In this document: in pieces, positions 1 to 5,119 of the stretch
Position numbering within the stretch: position 1 is the first letter of the stretch
How the letters are laid out: each line of letters starts with the position of its first letter
Assembly: GCA_002719135.1 (NCBI GenBank)
Contig: PBGU01000030.1
Location: 8,940 to 14,058 of the forward strand
Reading direction: 5' to 3'
Length of the DNA stretch: 5,119 nucleotides
Origin: Gammaproteobacteria bacterium
Lineage (GTDB): Bacteria; Pseudomonadota; Gammaproteobacteria; Pseudomonadales; Azotimanducaceae
Program-made: the position numbers and the translations under genes
Notes under the pieces: model-generated
The model's input: only the letters and a program-made list of their open reading frames with translations
What the model was told of the DNA's origin: nothing
The model's database searches: none

Positions 1-921
1 CGGTTTCAACTGGTGGGTATCCCTGTTGAATTAAGTCTTAAGCTGATCGCCGAAGAAATTAAAGTATTATTAATGGATCTAGATAGCGGCATTTTTTCGA
101 CTTATGCTCCTGATTCAGAACTCTCTCAGCTAAATCGTCACGTTGTAAGTCTTCCGTTTGAGGCATCTCCAGAGCTTATGGAAGTGCTATTACTCGCACA
201 GGAGATTTCAGTTCTAACTAACGGTGCCTTCGATATAACGGTTGGACCGTTAGTAAATCTATGGGGATTTGGTCCAAACCCCGAAATCTCACGGAATAAT
301 TTACCGACGGGAGCAGCCATTGAGGATGCTCTCCAGCATGTTGGTTATAACTACTTATCAATTGATGTAGAGCATTCACAGTTGAAGAAGAATTCTGATA
401 TTTTTATAGACCTCAGCGGTATCGCGAAGGGCTACGCGGTGGATAGGATGGGCAAGTATTTTGATTCCATTGGAATCGAAAATTATTTCCTTGAAATCGG
501 AGGTGAATTGAAGATGAAGGGTTTTAAACCGGGGAATGAAAACTGGATCCCTGCTATTGAAACACCTCAGGACACCGTACCTGAGATTTACGAGGTCATG
601 AATAGTAGAGGTAAGACGATAGCTATTGCCGGATCTGGTGATTACCGCAACTACTTCAAACAAAATGGCGAGCGTTTCTCGCATGAGATTGACCCACGAA
701 ACGGTAGGCCGGCCGCAAACGATCTGGCAGCGGCATATGTTGTTGATAGTTCTACTGCTCGTGCCGATGCATTGGCCACCGCTTACATGGTCTTAGGTTT
801 AGAGGATGCGAGCGCTCTTGCCGAATACACCGGCCAGGCAGCGTATTTTATCTATAGAGAAGAAAGTGGGGATTTTGCCGATCAACACAGTAACGCATTT
901 AATGATTACCTGAATTTTTAG
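1..921 (+). CDS. apbE: FAD:protein FMN transferase ApbE, 5'-truncated by window edge
   Basis: ApbE enzymes use Mg2+ and FAD to attach FMN through a phosphoester bond to Ser or Thr of target proteins, usually at the periplasmic face. The frame is open from base 1, giving 306 codons before TAG at 919-921. A GTG at 13-15 is the first in-frame start-like codon, but it is unlikely to be the true start: family members are about 330-350 residues, and the usual N-terminal signal or lipobox and the MGT-type motif are missing here. Visible motifs in order are PDSELS (near base 109), DLSGIAKGYAVD (409-444), EIGGEL, SGDYRNYF, SHEIDP with the conserved His at 682-684, and the Mg2+-region motif ADALATA (from about 763). 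The usual DPRTG is DPRNG here. The 3' end is complete. No nqrM-like small gene follows. The family call is firm; the physiological target cannot be told from this window. Confidence 0.95.
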   Translation, partial: RFQLVGIPVELSLKLIAEEIKVLLMDLDSGIFSTYAPDSELSQLNRHVVSLPFEASPELMEVLLLAQEISVLTNGAFDITVGPLVNLWGFGPNPEISRNNLPTGAAIEDALQHVGYNYLSIDVEHSQLKKNSDIFIDLSGIAKGYAVDRMGKYFDSIGIENYFLEIGGELKMKGFKPGNENWIPAIETPQDTVPEIYEVMNSRGKTIAIAGSGDYRNYFKQNGERFSHEIDPRNGRPAANDLAAAYVVDSSTARADALATAYMVLGLEDASALAEYTGQAAYFIYREESGDFADQHSNAFNDYLNF

Positions 922-949
922 ATCGTTAACTAACCTGATTATTACTATC

Positions 950-968
950 GGGAAAGTATTACTTTTTT
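950..968 (+). terminator. weak candidate intrinsic terminator after apbE
   Basis: About 30 bases after the apbE stop, AAAGT (953-957) pairs with ACTTT (961-965) around a 3-base loop. Up to three G·U pairs (950-952 with 966-968) can extend it into the T run. The T run follows the stem directly, as in rho-independent terminators, but the stem is short and AT-rich, so termination would be partial at best. Some read-through from apbE towards nuo remains possible. Confidence 0.25.
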
Positions 969-1102
969 ATCATCAATGCCTGTGCGTATTAATGAAAAAA
1001 TTTGCCTTAAACAATGGAAAATAAAATAGCTTGGAATAACGATATAACGGCGCTTCCCATCGGACAAAATACTTGCTATCGGCGGCCTATAAGTGTAAAT
1101 TT

Positions 1103-1139
1103 CCAACCGCCAAAAAAGGTTGGCCTGGAAGCCAAAAAA
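1103..1139. repeat. inverted repeat CCAACC/GGTTGG and 9-base direct repeat
   Basis: CCAACC (1103-1108) and GGTTGG (1118-1123) form a perfect 6-bp stem around a 9-base loop. The motif GCCAAAAAA occurs at 1109-1117, within that loop, and again at 1131-1139, a spacing of 22 bases start to start (about two helical turns). It could be a protein-binding site or chance. No flanking target duplication or transposon end was seen. Confidence 0.4.
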
Positions 1140-1155
1140 TGCGCCTCCAGAGCGC
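1134..1155 (-). terminator. candidate intrinsic terminator reading on the minus strand
   Basis: Read on the minus strand, the hairpin at 1155-1141 has a GCGC/GCGC stem plus one G·U pair around a 5-base loop. One base later comes a run of six T (plus-strand A at 1139-1134). The arrangement fits a rho-independent terminator for transcription coming leftward from the nuo side. No minus-strand gene is present in the window to need it, so it may be chance or may stop antisense transcription. Confidence 0.25.
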
Positions 1156-1174
1156 AGGTTAACCTCCAAGCTAA

Positions 1175-1234
1175 AGCACAATGCTAACTGTTAGATAATA
1201 TAGCGAGAGCTGATCTACTTGCCTCGATTGTGCT
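1175..1234 (+). other. long-range hairpin, possible structured RNA element
   Basis: AGCACAAT (1175-1182) is perfectly complementary to ATTGTGCT (1227-1234), an 8-bp stem. Inside it TAGAT (1192-1196) pairs with ATCTA (1213-1217), and at the tip AGC (1202-1204) pairs with GCT (1209-1211) around GAGA, a GNRA-type tetraloop. A symmetric 9 by 9 internal loop separates the first two stems. The nesting in one hairpin suggests RNA structure, though the pairing was done by hand and some of it could arise by chance. No family recognised. Confidence 0.3.
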
Positions 1235-1327
1235 AATGAGAACAGGTACAAGAACTACTGTTCCAGGCATTGCTAAAGTAGGAATATCTCGAAATAGAGT
1301 GGGCGTGCTCAATGAGTTTGAATAACA

Positions 1328-1435
1328 GTCCCTGGCAACTGATGCCCATCAGCCGTGACCCAAAGAGTCACGTCCGGGGACAAAGTTCTTCGCGATATTT
1401 ACGCTCATACCCAACCCGGCTGTTGTTTAAGAGCG
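1328..1435 (+). other. candidate structured RNA leader of nuo: three-way junction plus hairpin
   Basis: Three helices meet in 54 bases. The closing stem GTCCCTGG (1328-1335) pairs with CCGGGGAC (1374-1381), 8 bp with one T·G. Hairpin two is CTGAT (1339-1343) with ATCAG (1348-1352) around GCCC. Hairpin three is CGTGAC (1354-1359) with GTCACG (1367-1372) around a 7-base loop. Only five bases are unpaired at the junction: CAA, C and T. The wobble pair would be an A/C mismatch on the other strand, which favours + strand RNA. Downstream, CGCTC (1402-1406) pairs with GAGCG (1431-1435), and CAAC (1412-1415) with GTTG (1422-1425), with a 5 by 5 internal loop between. The element ends about 67 bases before the nuoA start. 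It could be a cis-regulatory leader, a small RNA, or the remnant of one. I match it to no known riboswitch. Confidence 0.4.
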
Positions 1436-1492
1436 CATTCCAAGATTTTCAATTAGTTTGTGTGTTTTGATATAGCCATTATTCACCTTTTT

Positions 1493-1496
1493 GGAG
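1493..1496 (+). promoter_or_regulatory. Shine-Dalgarno GGAG fixing the TTG start of nuoA
   Basis: GGAG lies six bases before TTG at 1503. An in-frame TAA at 1497-1499 sits between them, so no longer nuoA is possible. The next in-frame ATG (1584-1586) falls within the first membrane helix. The ribosome site therefore supports TTG as the true start. Confidence 0.75.
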
Positions 1497-1502
1497 TAAT
1501 TT

Positions 1503-1952
1503 TTGGATTCATCAAATGCGTTTTTAGAAGGGCTAGGGCCATTCCTGATCTATGCAACACTGGTCGTAGCAGTGGTTGGTATTATGCTAGGACTGAGTTT
1601 TTTCCTTGGGCAGCGCATCAACCGGCAATATAAAGAAACTCCCTTTGAATCAGGAATTATTTCCGTGGGCAGTTCTCAGTTTCGCATTTCAGTGCACTTT
1701 TACCTGACGGCCATACTTTTTATCATTTTTGACTTGGAAGTAGTTTTTTTGTTTGCCTGGGCAGTGGGTGTTCGGGAAGCAGGCTGGCCAGGATTTATAG
1801 AAATAGCTGTATTCATTATGATCCTTGGTGTTGCGTTGTTTTACCTATGGAGAATAGGTGCACTAGACTGGCGAACAGAAACCCAGAAACGGGGCTTAGA
1901 TAAATTGGTTGGTCCAGGTGGCGTTGTGAACAAAAAAGAATTCAAGCTATGA
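1503..1952 (+). CDS. nuoA: NADH-quinone oxidoreductase subunit A
   Basis: NuoA is a small inner-membrane subunit of complex I at the foot of the peripheral arm, next to the quinone channel. The 149 residues match the roughly 147 of E. coli. Three membrane helices are visible at about residues 11-37, 64-87 and 97-117. The long loop between the first two carries the family signature PFESGI (47-52) and SVGS. The second helix has the conserved acidic pair in IIFDLE (Asp77, Glu79), and Glu100 in GFIE opens the third. The C-terminal RIGALDW motif (117-123) is also typical. The start is TTG, chosen because an in-frame stop lies six bases upstream and GGAG is well placed. The gene opens the nuo operon, and its stop overlaps the nuoB start in ATGA, implying translational coupling. 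Confidence 0.97.
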   Translation: MDSSNAFLEGLGPFLIYATLVVAVVGIMLGLSFFLGQRINRQYKETPFESGIISVGSSQFRISVHFYLTAILFIIFDLEVVFLFAWAVGVREAGWPGFIEIAVFIMILGVALFYLWRIGALDWRTETQKRGLDKLVGPGGVVNKKEFKL

Positions 1953-2590
1953 GCTGGCACTTGCAAAAAGCTGATGAGTCGACATCCCCGCAGCCAGGTG
2001 GGAGTTCATTTGATGAATTTCTACGACGAAATGTGGTCATGGCAACGCTTGAGGACATGGTGGCCTGGGGGCGCAAAAATTCTATCTGGCCCTTTAATTT
2101 CGGTCTTTCATGCTGTTATGTGGAAATGGCTACAGCATTAACGCCTCGACATGACATGGCCCGTTTCGGGGCCGAGGTAATAAGGGGAACACCACGCCAA
2201 GCGGACATGATTATTATAGCGGGCACGGTTTTTCGCAAAATGGCACCAGTGGTCAAGCTTCTCTATGATCAGCTTTTAGAACCAAAGTGGGTTATCTCTA
2301 TGGGTTCGTGTGCTAATTCTGGGGGTATGTACGATATCTATTCTGTTGTACAAGGTGTCGACAAGTTCCTACCTGTTGATGTGTATGTGTCTGGTTGTCC
2401 GCCGCGTCCAGAAGCTTTGCTGCAAGGCCTAATATTATTACAAGAACAAATTGGACGCGAACGTCGACCGCTTAGCTGGGTGATTAACGATCAGGGGATA
2501 ATTCAGAAAGAGGCTACGCCGGTACAACGTGAGCTGCGTCATGATGGTCGAATCGACGCGACTGAGCTCAGGTCACCAGACGATGTCTGA
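1949..2590 (+). CDS. nuoB: NADH-quinone oxidoreductase subunit B (cluster N2 subunit)
   Basis: NuoB binds [4Fe-4S] cluster N2, the last cluster in the electron chain of complex I, which reduces quinone at the interface with the D subunit. The 213 residues are near the E. coli length of 220. The four cluster ligands are Cys55 and Cys56 (LSCCYVEM), Cys121 (MGSCANSGG) and Cys150 (VSGCPPRPE). Their spacing of 65 and 29 residues equals that of the E. coli protein. RGTPRQADM (79-87), which lines the arm interface, is also present. The N terminus (about 1-25) is variable and the C-terminal tail from about 185 is family-poor. No clear Shine-Dalgarno precedes the ATG, so expression probably depends on coupling to nuoA through the 4-base overlap. 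Cytoplasmic side of the inner membrane. Confidence 0.98.
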   Translation: MSWHLQKADESTSPQPGGSSFDEFLRRNVVMATLEDMVAWGRKNSIWPFNFGLSCCYVEMATALTPRHDMARFGAEVIRGTPRQADMIIIAGTVFRKMAPVVKLLYDQLLEPKWVISMGSCANSGGMYDIYSVVQGVDKFLPVDVYVSGCPPRPEALLQGLILLQEQIGRERRPLSWVINDQGIIQKEATPVQRELRHDGRIDATELRSPDDV

Positions 2591-2643
2591 TTTATACAAA
2601 TAAAATGACAACAAATAATCGTACTTAAAATAAATAGTAAATA
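2591..2643 (+). other. very AT-rich nuoB-nuoCD spacer without Shine-Dalgarno
   Basis: Only 8 of 53 bases are G or C. No purine-rich ribosome site precedes the nuoCD ATG, and an in-frame TAA at 2638-2640 rules out an upstream start. A seven-codon open frame (ATG 2605, stop 2626-2628) lies inside. A promoter-like pair is present: ATGACA (2605-2610) and TAAAAT (2626-2631), each 5 of 6 to the sigma-70 consensus, but with a short 15-base spacer. AT-rich unstructured leaders can also help ribosomes bind through protein S1. Either reading is inference. Confidence 0.4.
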
Positions 2644-4422
2644 ATGCAAGTTGCAGAACAAAACCCTCCAATAGCTACTCAAAATCCTCAGCTGCTATCG
2701 AAACTGCGCCAAGATTTCGGTGATAATATTTTGGCGGAACAGCATACCTGTGACGCCATACCCACATTCTGGGTCGACCGACAGCATTTACTGAATCTTC
2801 TGCAAACCTTAAAAGAGAGCACTAGCCCGGTTTTCGAAATGCTTTTCGATATCACGGCTATCGACGAAAGGCTGCGTGTCCACCGTGAAGGACAACCCGC
2901 CAGTGAATTTACAGTGGTTTATCACCTGATGTCTTTCTCCGGGAACTGTGACTTCCGAGTCAAGGTGCCTCTAGAGGATAGAGATCTCTGTTTGCCTACT
3001 GCTACTAATTTGTGGCCCAGTGCCAATTGGTACGAGCGAGAAACATGGGACATGTTTGGTATCGAGTTCGAGGGTCATCCCAACTTATATCGAATCGTGC
3101 TTCCGCCGACTTGGAAGGGTCATGCTTTGAGGAAAGAACATCCAGCACGCGCAACTGAGATGGAGCCATTTTCTCTGGATGACGATAAGACATCTATCGA
3201 GCAGGAAGCGCTGAAATTTAAACCAGAAGAATGGGGGATGAAGCAAAAGTCGGAGACTACCGAGTTTATGTTCCTCAATCTTGGGCCGAACCATCCGAGC
3301 GTGCATGGTGCATTTCGTATCGCCCTGCAGCTTGACGGAGAAATCGTTGTTGATGCAGTGCCAGATATCGGCTATCACCACCGTGGCGCCGAGAAAATGG
3401 CCGAGCGTCAGTCTTGGCATACCTTTATTCCCTATACTGATCGTATTGATTACTTGGGAGGAGTGATGAATAACCTCCCTTATGTCATGGCGGTTGAGAA
3501 GATGGCGGGTATCGAAGTGACACCGCGCGCCCAGGTAATTCGAGTCATGCTGGCCGAGATGTTTCGTCTCTGTAGCCACTTGCTGTTCTATGGCACATTT
3601 GCCCAGGATCTCGGGCAGCTCTCGCCTGTGTTTTATATGTTTGTCGAACGGGAACGAATCTTTAACATCATCGAGTCTATTTGTGGTGCTCGTATGCATC
3701 CAGGATGGTTCCGTATAGGAGGCGTTGCTCAAGATTTGCCGAATGGGTGGGAAAAACGTGTAGAGGAGCTCTTAGATTTCATGCCGCCGCGCTTAAATGA
3801 ATACGACGGCATGGTATTAAATAATGGGATATTCAAGCGTCGGTCTCAGGGTGTTGGTGTTTATAACACCCAAGATGCTTTTGATTGGGGCATAACCGGG
3901 GCCGGGCTTCGCGCGACGGGGTTTGAATGGGATTTCCGCAAGGAGAGACCATATAGCGGGTATGAGAATTTTGAATTCGATGTTCCTGTCGCGGTGAATG
4001 GCGATTGCTATGACCGTTGCGCCATTCGAGTAGAGGAGATGCGACAAAGTTTGCGCATCATCAAACAATGCCTAGACAACATGCCGGCGGGAGATTATAA
4101 GTCCGACCACCCTTTAACTACTCCACCACGCAAGGAAAAGACGCTTCTAGATATTGAAACCTTGATCAACCACTTTCTAAGCGTGAGTTGGGGGCCAGTT
4201 ATTCCTCCTAATGAAGCTACTGTGGCCATAGAAGCAACAAAGGGTATTAATAGCTATTACTTAGTCAGTGACGGCAATACGAGCTCTTATCGAACCAGGA
4301 TAAGGACTCCGTCATTTGCACATTTACAGCAAATTCCCGCCATTAGTCGGGGGTTCATGGTTGCGGACCTGATAGCCATAGTAGCAAGTATAGATTTTGT
4401 TATGGCGGATGTAGATCGATGA
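2644..4422 (+). CDS. nuoCD: NADH-quinone oxidoreductase fused subunits C and D
   Basis: This single chain combines the 30-kDa (C) and 49-kDa (D) subunits, which join the peripheral arm to the membrane arm and form most of the quinone cavity. The length of 592 residues matches the fused E. coli NuoCD (about 600). The C domain spans roughly 18-175 and includes the signature WYERETWDMFGI (129-140) and GHPNLYRI. A linker ending in FKPEEWGMK (192-200) leads to the D domain (about 205-592). Its loop GPNHPSVHG holds His221, and IPYTDRIDY ends in Tyr270. The pair is 49 residues apart, as for the quinone-contacting His/Tyr pair of the family. The chain ends with the usual DVDR. ATG 2644 is the only plausible start, since an in-frame stop lies six bases upstream and the next ATG is at codon 66. 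Cytoplasmic. The fusion is typical of gammaproteobacteria. Confidence 0.98.
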   Translation: MQVAEQNPPIATQNPQLLSKLRQDFGDNILAEQHTCDAIPTFWVDRQHLLNLLQTLKESTSPVFEMLFDITAIDERLRVHREGQPASEFTVVYHLMSFSGNCDFRVKVPLEDRDLCLPTATNLWPSANWYERETWDMFGIEFEGHPNLYRIVLPPTWKGHALRKEHPARATEMEPFSLDDDKTSIEQEALKFKPEEWGMKQKSETTEFMFLNLGPNHPSVHGAFRIALQLDGEIVVDAVPDIGYHHRGAEKMAERQSWHTFIPYTDRIDYLGGVMNNLPYVMAVEKMAGIEVTPRAQVIRVMLAEMFRLCSHLLFYGTFAQDLGQLSPVFYMFVERERIFNIIESICGARMHPGWFRIGGVAQDLPNGWEKRVEELLDFMPPRLNEYDGMVLNNGIFKRRSQGVGVYNTQDAFDWGITGAGLRATGFEWDFRKERPYSGYENFEFDVPVAVNGDCYDRCAIRVEEMRQSLRIIKQCLDNMPAGDYKSDHPLTTPPRKEKTLLDIETLINHFLSVSWGPVIPPNEATVAIEATKGINSYYLVSDGNTSSYRTRIRTPSFAHLQQIPAISRGFMVADLIAIVASIDFVMADVDR

Positions 4423-4934
4423 CCAGTTCTGAATTGATAGCTAGCTCTACGACGCGGGCGCGCAAACTGTCTGCCGAGGAAATCAATGAGATTGAGCATG
4501 AAATAACACTCTATGCAGATAAGAAAGCAGTAGGACTAGAGGCTCTGAAGATTGTTCAAAAACACCAAGGGTGGGTTTCTGACGAAAGTCTGCTTGCTAT
4601 ATCCAAGTATCTAGATATTCCAGGTAGTGACTTGGAAGGAGTGGCTACATTTTTCAATTTAGTTTTTCGGCGACCAGTGGGCAAGAACGTGATTCTGCTT
4701 TGCAACAGCGTAAGCTGCTGGATTATGGGATGCGACGAGATCAAGGATTACATTAAGGAAAGGCTAGCTATAGATTTCGGGGAAACAAGCAAAGATGGGG
4801 AATTTACTTTGCTTCCAGTGCCTTGCTTGGGAGATTGTGATCGGGCTCCGTCAATGATGGTGGGGGAGAACCTGCATCGTAACCTCACGCGAGATAAGAT
4901 CGACGAAATTATTCAGCAATATCGAAATCTGTAG
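4419..4934 (+). CDS. nuoE: NADH-quinone oxidoreductase subunit E ([2Fe-2S] N1a)
   Basis: NuoE is the 24-kDa subunit of the NADH-oxidising module and carries the off-path [2Fe-2S] cluster N1a beside the FMN of NuoF. Its 171 residues compare with 166 in E. coli. An N-terminal helical part (about 18-80, with EALKIVQKHQGWV and EGVATFF) precedes a thioredoxin-like domain. Cluster ligands are Cys95 and Cys100 (C-x4-C in LCNSVSC) and Cys136 and Cys140 (C-x3-C in PCLGDC), with the same 36-residue gap as E. coli between the pairs. Cys105 is an additional cysteine not expected as a ligand. The ATG overlaps the nuoCD stop in ATGA, and no strong ribosome site is seen, so coupled translation is likely. 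The first 17 residues are Ser/Thr-rich and variable. Confidence 0.97.
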   Translation: MTSSELIASSTTRARKLSAEEINEIEHEITLYADKKAVGLEALKIVQKHQGWVSDESLLAISKYLDIPGSDLEGVATFFNLVFRRPVGKNVILLCNSVSCWIMGCDEIKDYIKERLAIDFGETSKDGEFTLLPVPCLGDCDRAPSMMVGENLHRNLTRDKIDEIIQQYRNL

Positions 4935-4938
4935 GAAA
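4933..4938 (+). promoter_or_regulatory. Shine-Dalgarno for nuoF overlapping the nuoE stop
   Basis: AGGAAA begins within the TAG stop of nuoE (4932-4934) and lies 8 to 10 bases before GTG at 4947. It supports GTG as the nuoF start, and it ties nuoF initiation to ribosomes terminating on nuoE. Confidence 0.6.
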
Positions 4939-4946
4939 CATACAAA

Positions 4947-5119
4947 GTGGTAACAAAACCGTTAACTAAGAACATTGATATGGAGCGTGGTCCGCTTGAT
5001 ATTAGTGGATACCAGGCTGTTGATGGTTATCAGTCAATACAGGTGATAGCGAAAGGCCTGAGCCCTCAGGACGCCCTAGAGCTTGTAAAAGCTTCAGGTC
5101 TTAAAGGTCGCGGTGGGGC
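4947..5119 (+). CDS. nuoF: NADH-quinone oxidoreductase subunit F, N-terminal fragment cut by window end
   Basis: NuoF oxidises NADH with a non-covalent FMN and passes electrons to its [4Fe-4S] cluster N3. Only the first 57 codons and two bases are in the window. From GTG 4947 the frame reads VTKPLTKN, then SGYQAVDGYQ (20-29), KGLSPQDALELVKASGL (36-52) and KGRGG (53-57). These match the N terminus of the family, including the start of the glycine-rich GLKGRGGAGF segment that helps form the FMN/NADH pocket. The FMN site proper, the NADH site and the four N3 cysteines lie beyond the edge. The start is GTG, supported by AGGA upstream; the next in-frame ATG (codon 12) would remove conserved residues. 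It follows nuoE by 12 bases in the same operon. Confidence 0.95.
   Translation, partial: MVTKPLTKNIDMERGPLDISGYQAVDGYQSIQVIAKGLSPQDALELVKASGLKGRGG

Larger units (their letters stand above)
922..1502. other. 581-base gene-free interval between apbE and nuoA
   Basis: I see no recognisable protein, tRNA or rRNA gene here. The 5' half (922-1170) is AT-rich and holds a weak terminator, a 9-base direct repeat and a few short palindromes, including AGGTTAACCT at 1156-1165. The 3' half (1175-1435) is dense in inverted repeats that fold well as + strand RNA. Two short + strand open frames occur, at 1188-1325 (45 codons between stops, ATG at 1236) and 1312-1470 (52 codons, ATG at 1312). Neither has a Shine-Dalgarno or a recognised sequence, so I do not call them genes. 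A 78-codon open frame on the minus strand at 945-1181 also lacks support. The nuo promoter should lie here, but no strong -35/-10 pair is visible. A TATAAG box at 1088-1093 has no good -35. Confidence 0.8.

Noticed and set aside
945..1181. 78-codon open frame on the minus strand
   Set aside because: No recognisable family or ribosome site, and it runs through repeats and a terminator-like hairpin; most likely a chance frame in a non-coding stretch.
1184..1196. CTAAC/GTTAG palindrome with GTTAGAT, resembling an integron attC core (GTTRRRY)
   Set aside because: No properly spaced RYYYAAC partner, no integrase, no cassette gene; the match is too short to mean anything.
1339..1352. CTGATG resembling the hammerhead ribozyme core
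   Set aside because: The bases are paired within a hairpin, and the GAAA core strand and cleavage triplet are not in the right places.
1467..1471. TTGAT half-site that could suggest FNR control
   Set aside because: The second half ATCAA is missing at the correct distance; a single 5-base half-site is expected by chance.
1446..1476. Possible nuo promoter TTTTCA with TATAGC
   Set aside because: Each box is only 4 of 6 and the spacer is 19 bases; too weak to annotate, though some promoter must lie in this interval.
2605..2628. Seven-codon open frame before nuoCD
   Set aside because: No ribosome site and a very AT-rich setting; short frames of this size are common by chance, so it is mentioned only within the spacer entry.
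3085..3732. 215-codon minus-strand open frame opposite nuoCD
   Set aside because: It lies entirely antisense to a strongly conserved gene, has no recognised domain, and is a shadow of nuoCD codon use.

Overview
The window holds the last part of an ApbE-type flavin transferase gene, a 581-base gene-free stretch, and the first five genes of a complex I (NADH:quinone oxidoreductase) operon: nuoA, nuoB, nuoCD, nuoE and the start of nuoF. All are on the + strand. The fused nuoCD gene, and close line-by-line agreement of NuoA, NuoB, NuoCD and NuoE with the Escherichia coli subunits as I remember them, point to a gammaproteobacterium. GC content looks moderate (mid-40s percent by eye). I cannot name a genus.

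Layout. Bases 1-921 are apbE, entered from upstream in an open frame, so its start and any signal peptide lie outside the window. Bases 922-1502 carry no gene I can support. The 3' half of this stretch is rich in inverted repeats. The best is a compact three-way-junction fold at 1328-1381, followed by a long imperfect hairpin at 1402-1435, both upstream of nuoA. nuoA starts at a TTG codon with a good Shine-Dalgarno. nuoB overlaps it by ATGA. A 53-base, roughly 15% GC gap then separates nuoB from nuoCD. nuoE overlaps nuoCD by ATGA, and nuoF starts at GTG 12 bases after the nuoE stop and runs off the window.

How the genes work together. NuoE and NuoF belong to the NADH-oxidising module (FMN, [2Fe-2S] N1a). 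NuoB and the D half of NuoCD form the quinone site next to cluster N2. The C half of NuoCD helps join the peripheral arm, and NuoA is the small membrane subunit at the foot of the arm. All expected metal and quinone ligands are present, so the encoded complex should be functional as far as seen. ApbE attaches FMN covalently to proteins such as Na+-NQR and Rnf subunits, not to complex I. Its place just before nuo may mean it is the tail of a separate redox operon upstream.

The genes are conventional. The part worth a second look is the non-coding leader region before nuoA. I recognise no known RNA family there, and its structure is my inference from hand pairing.
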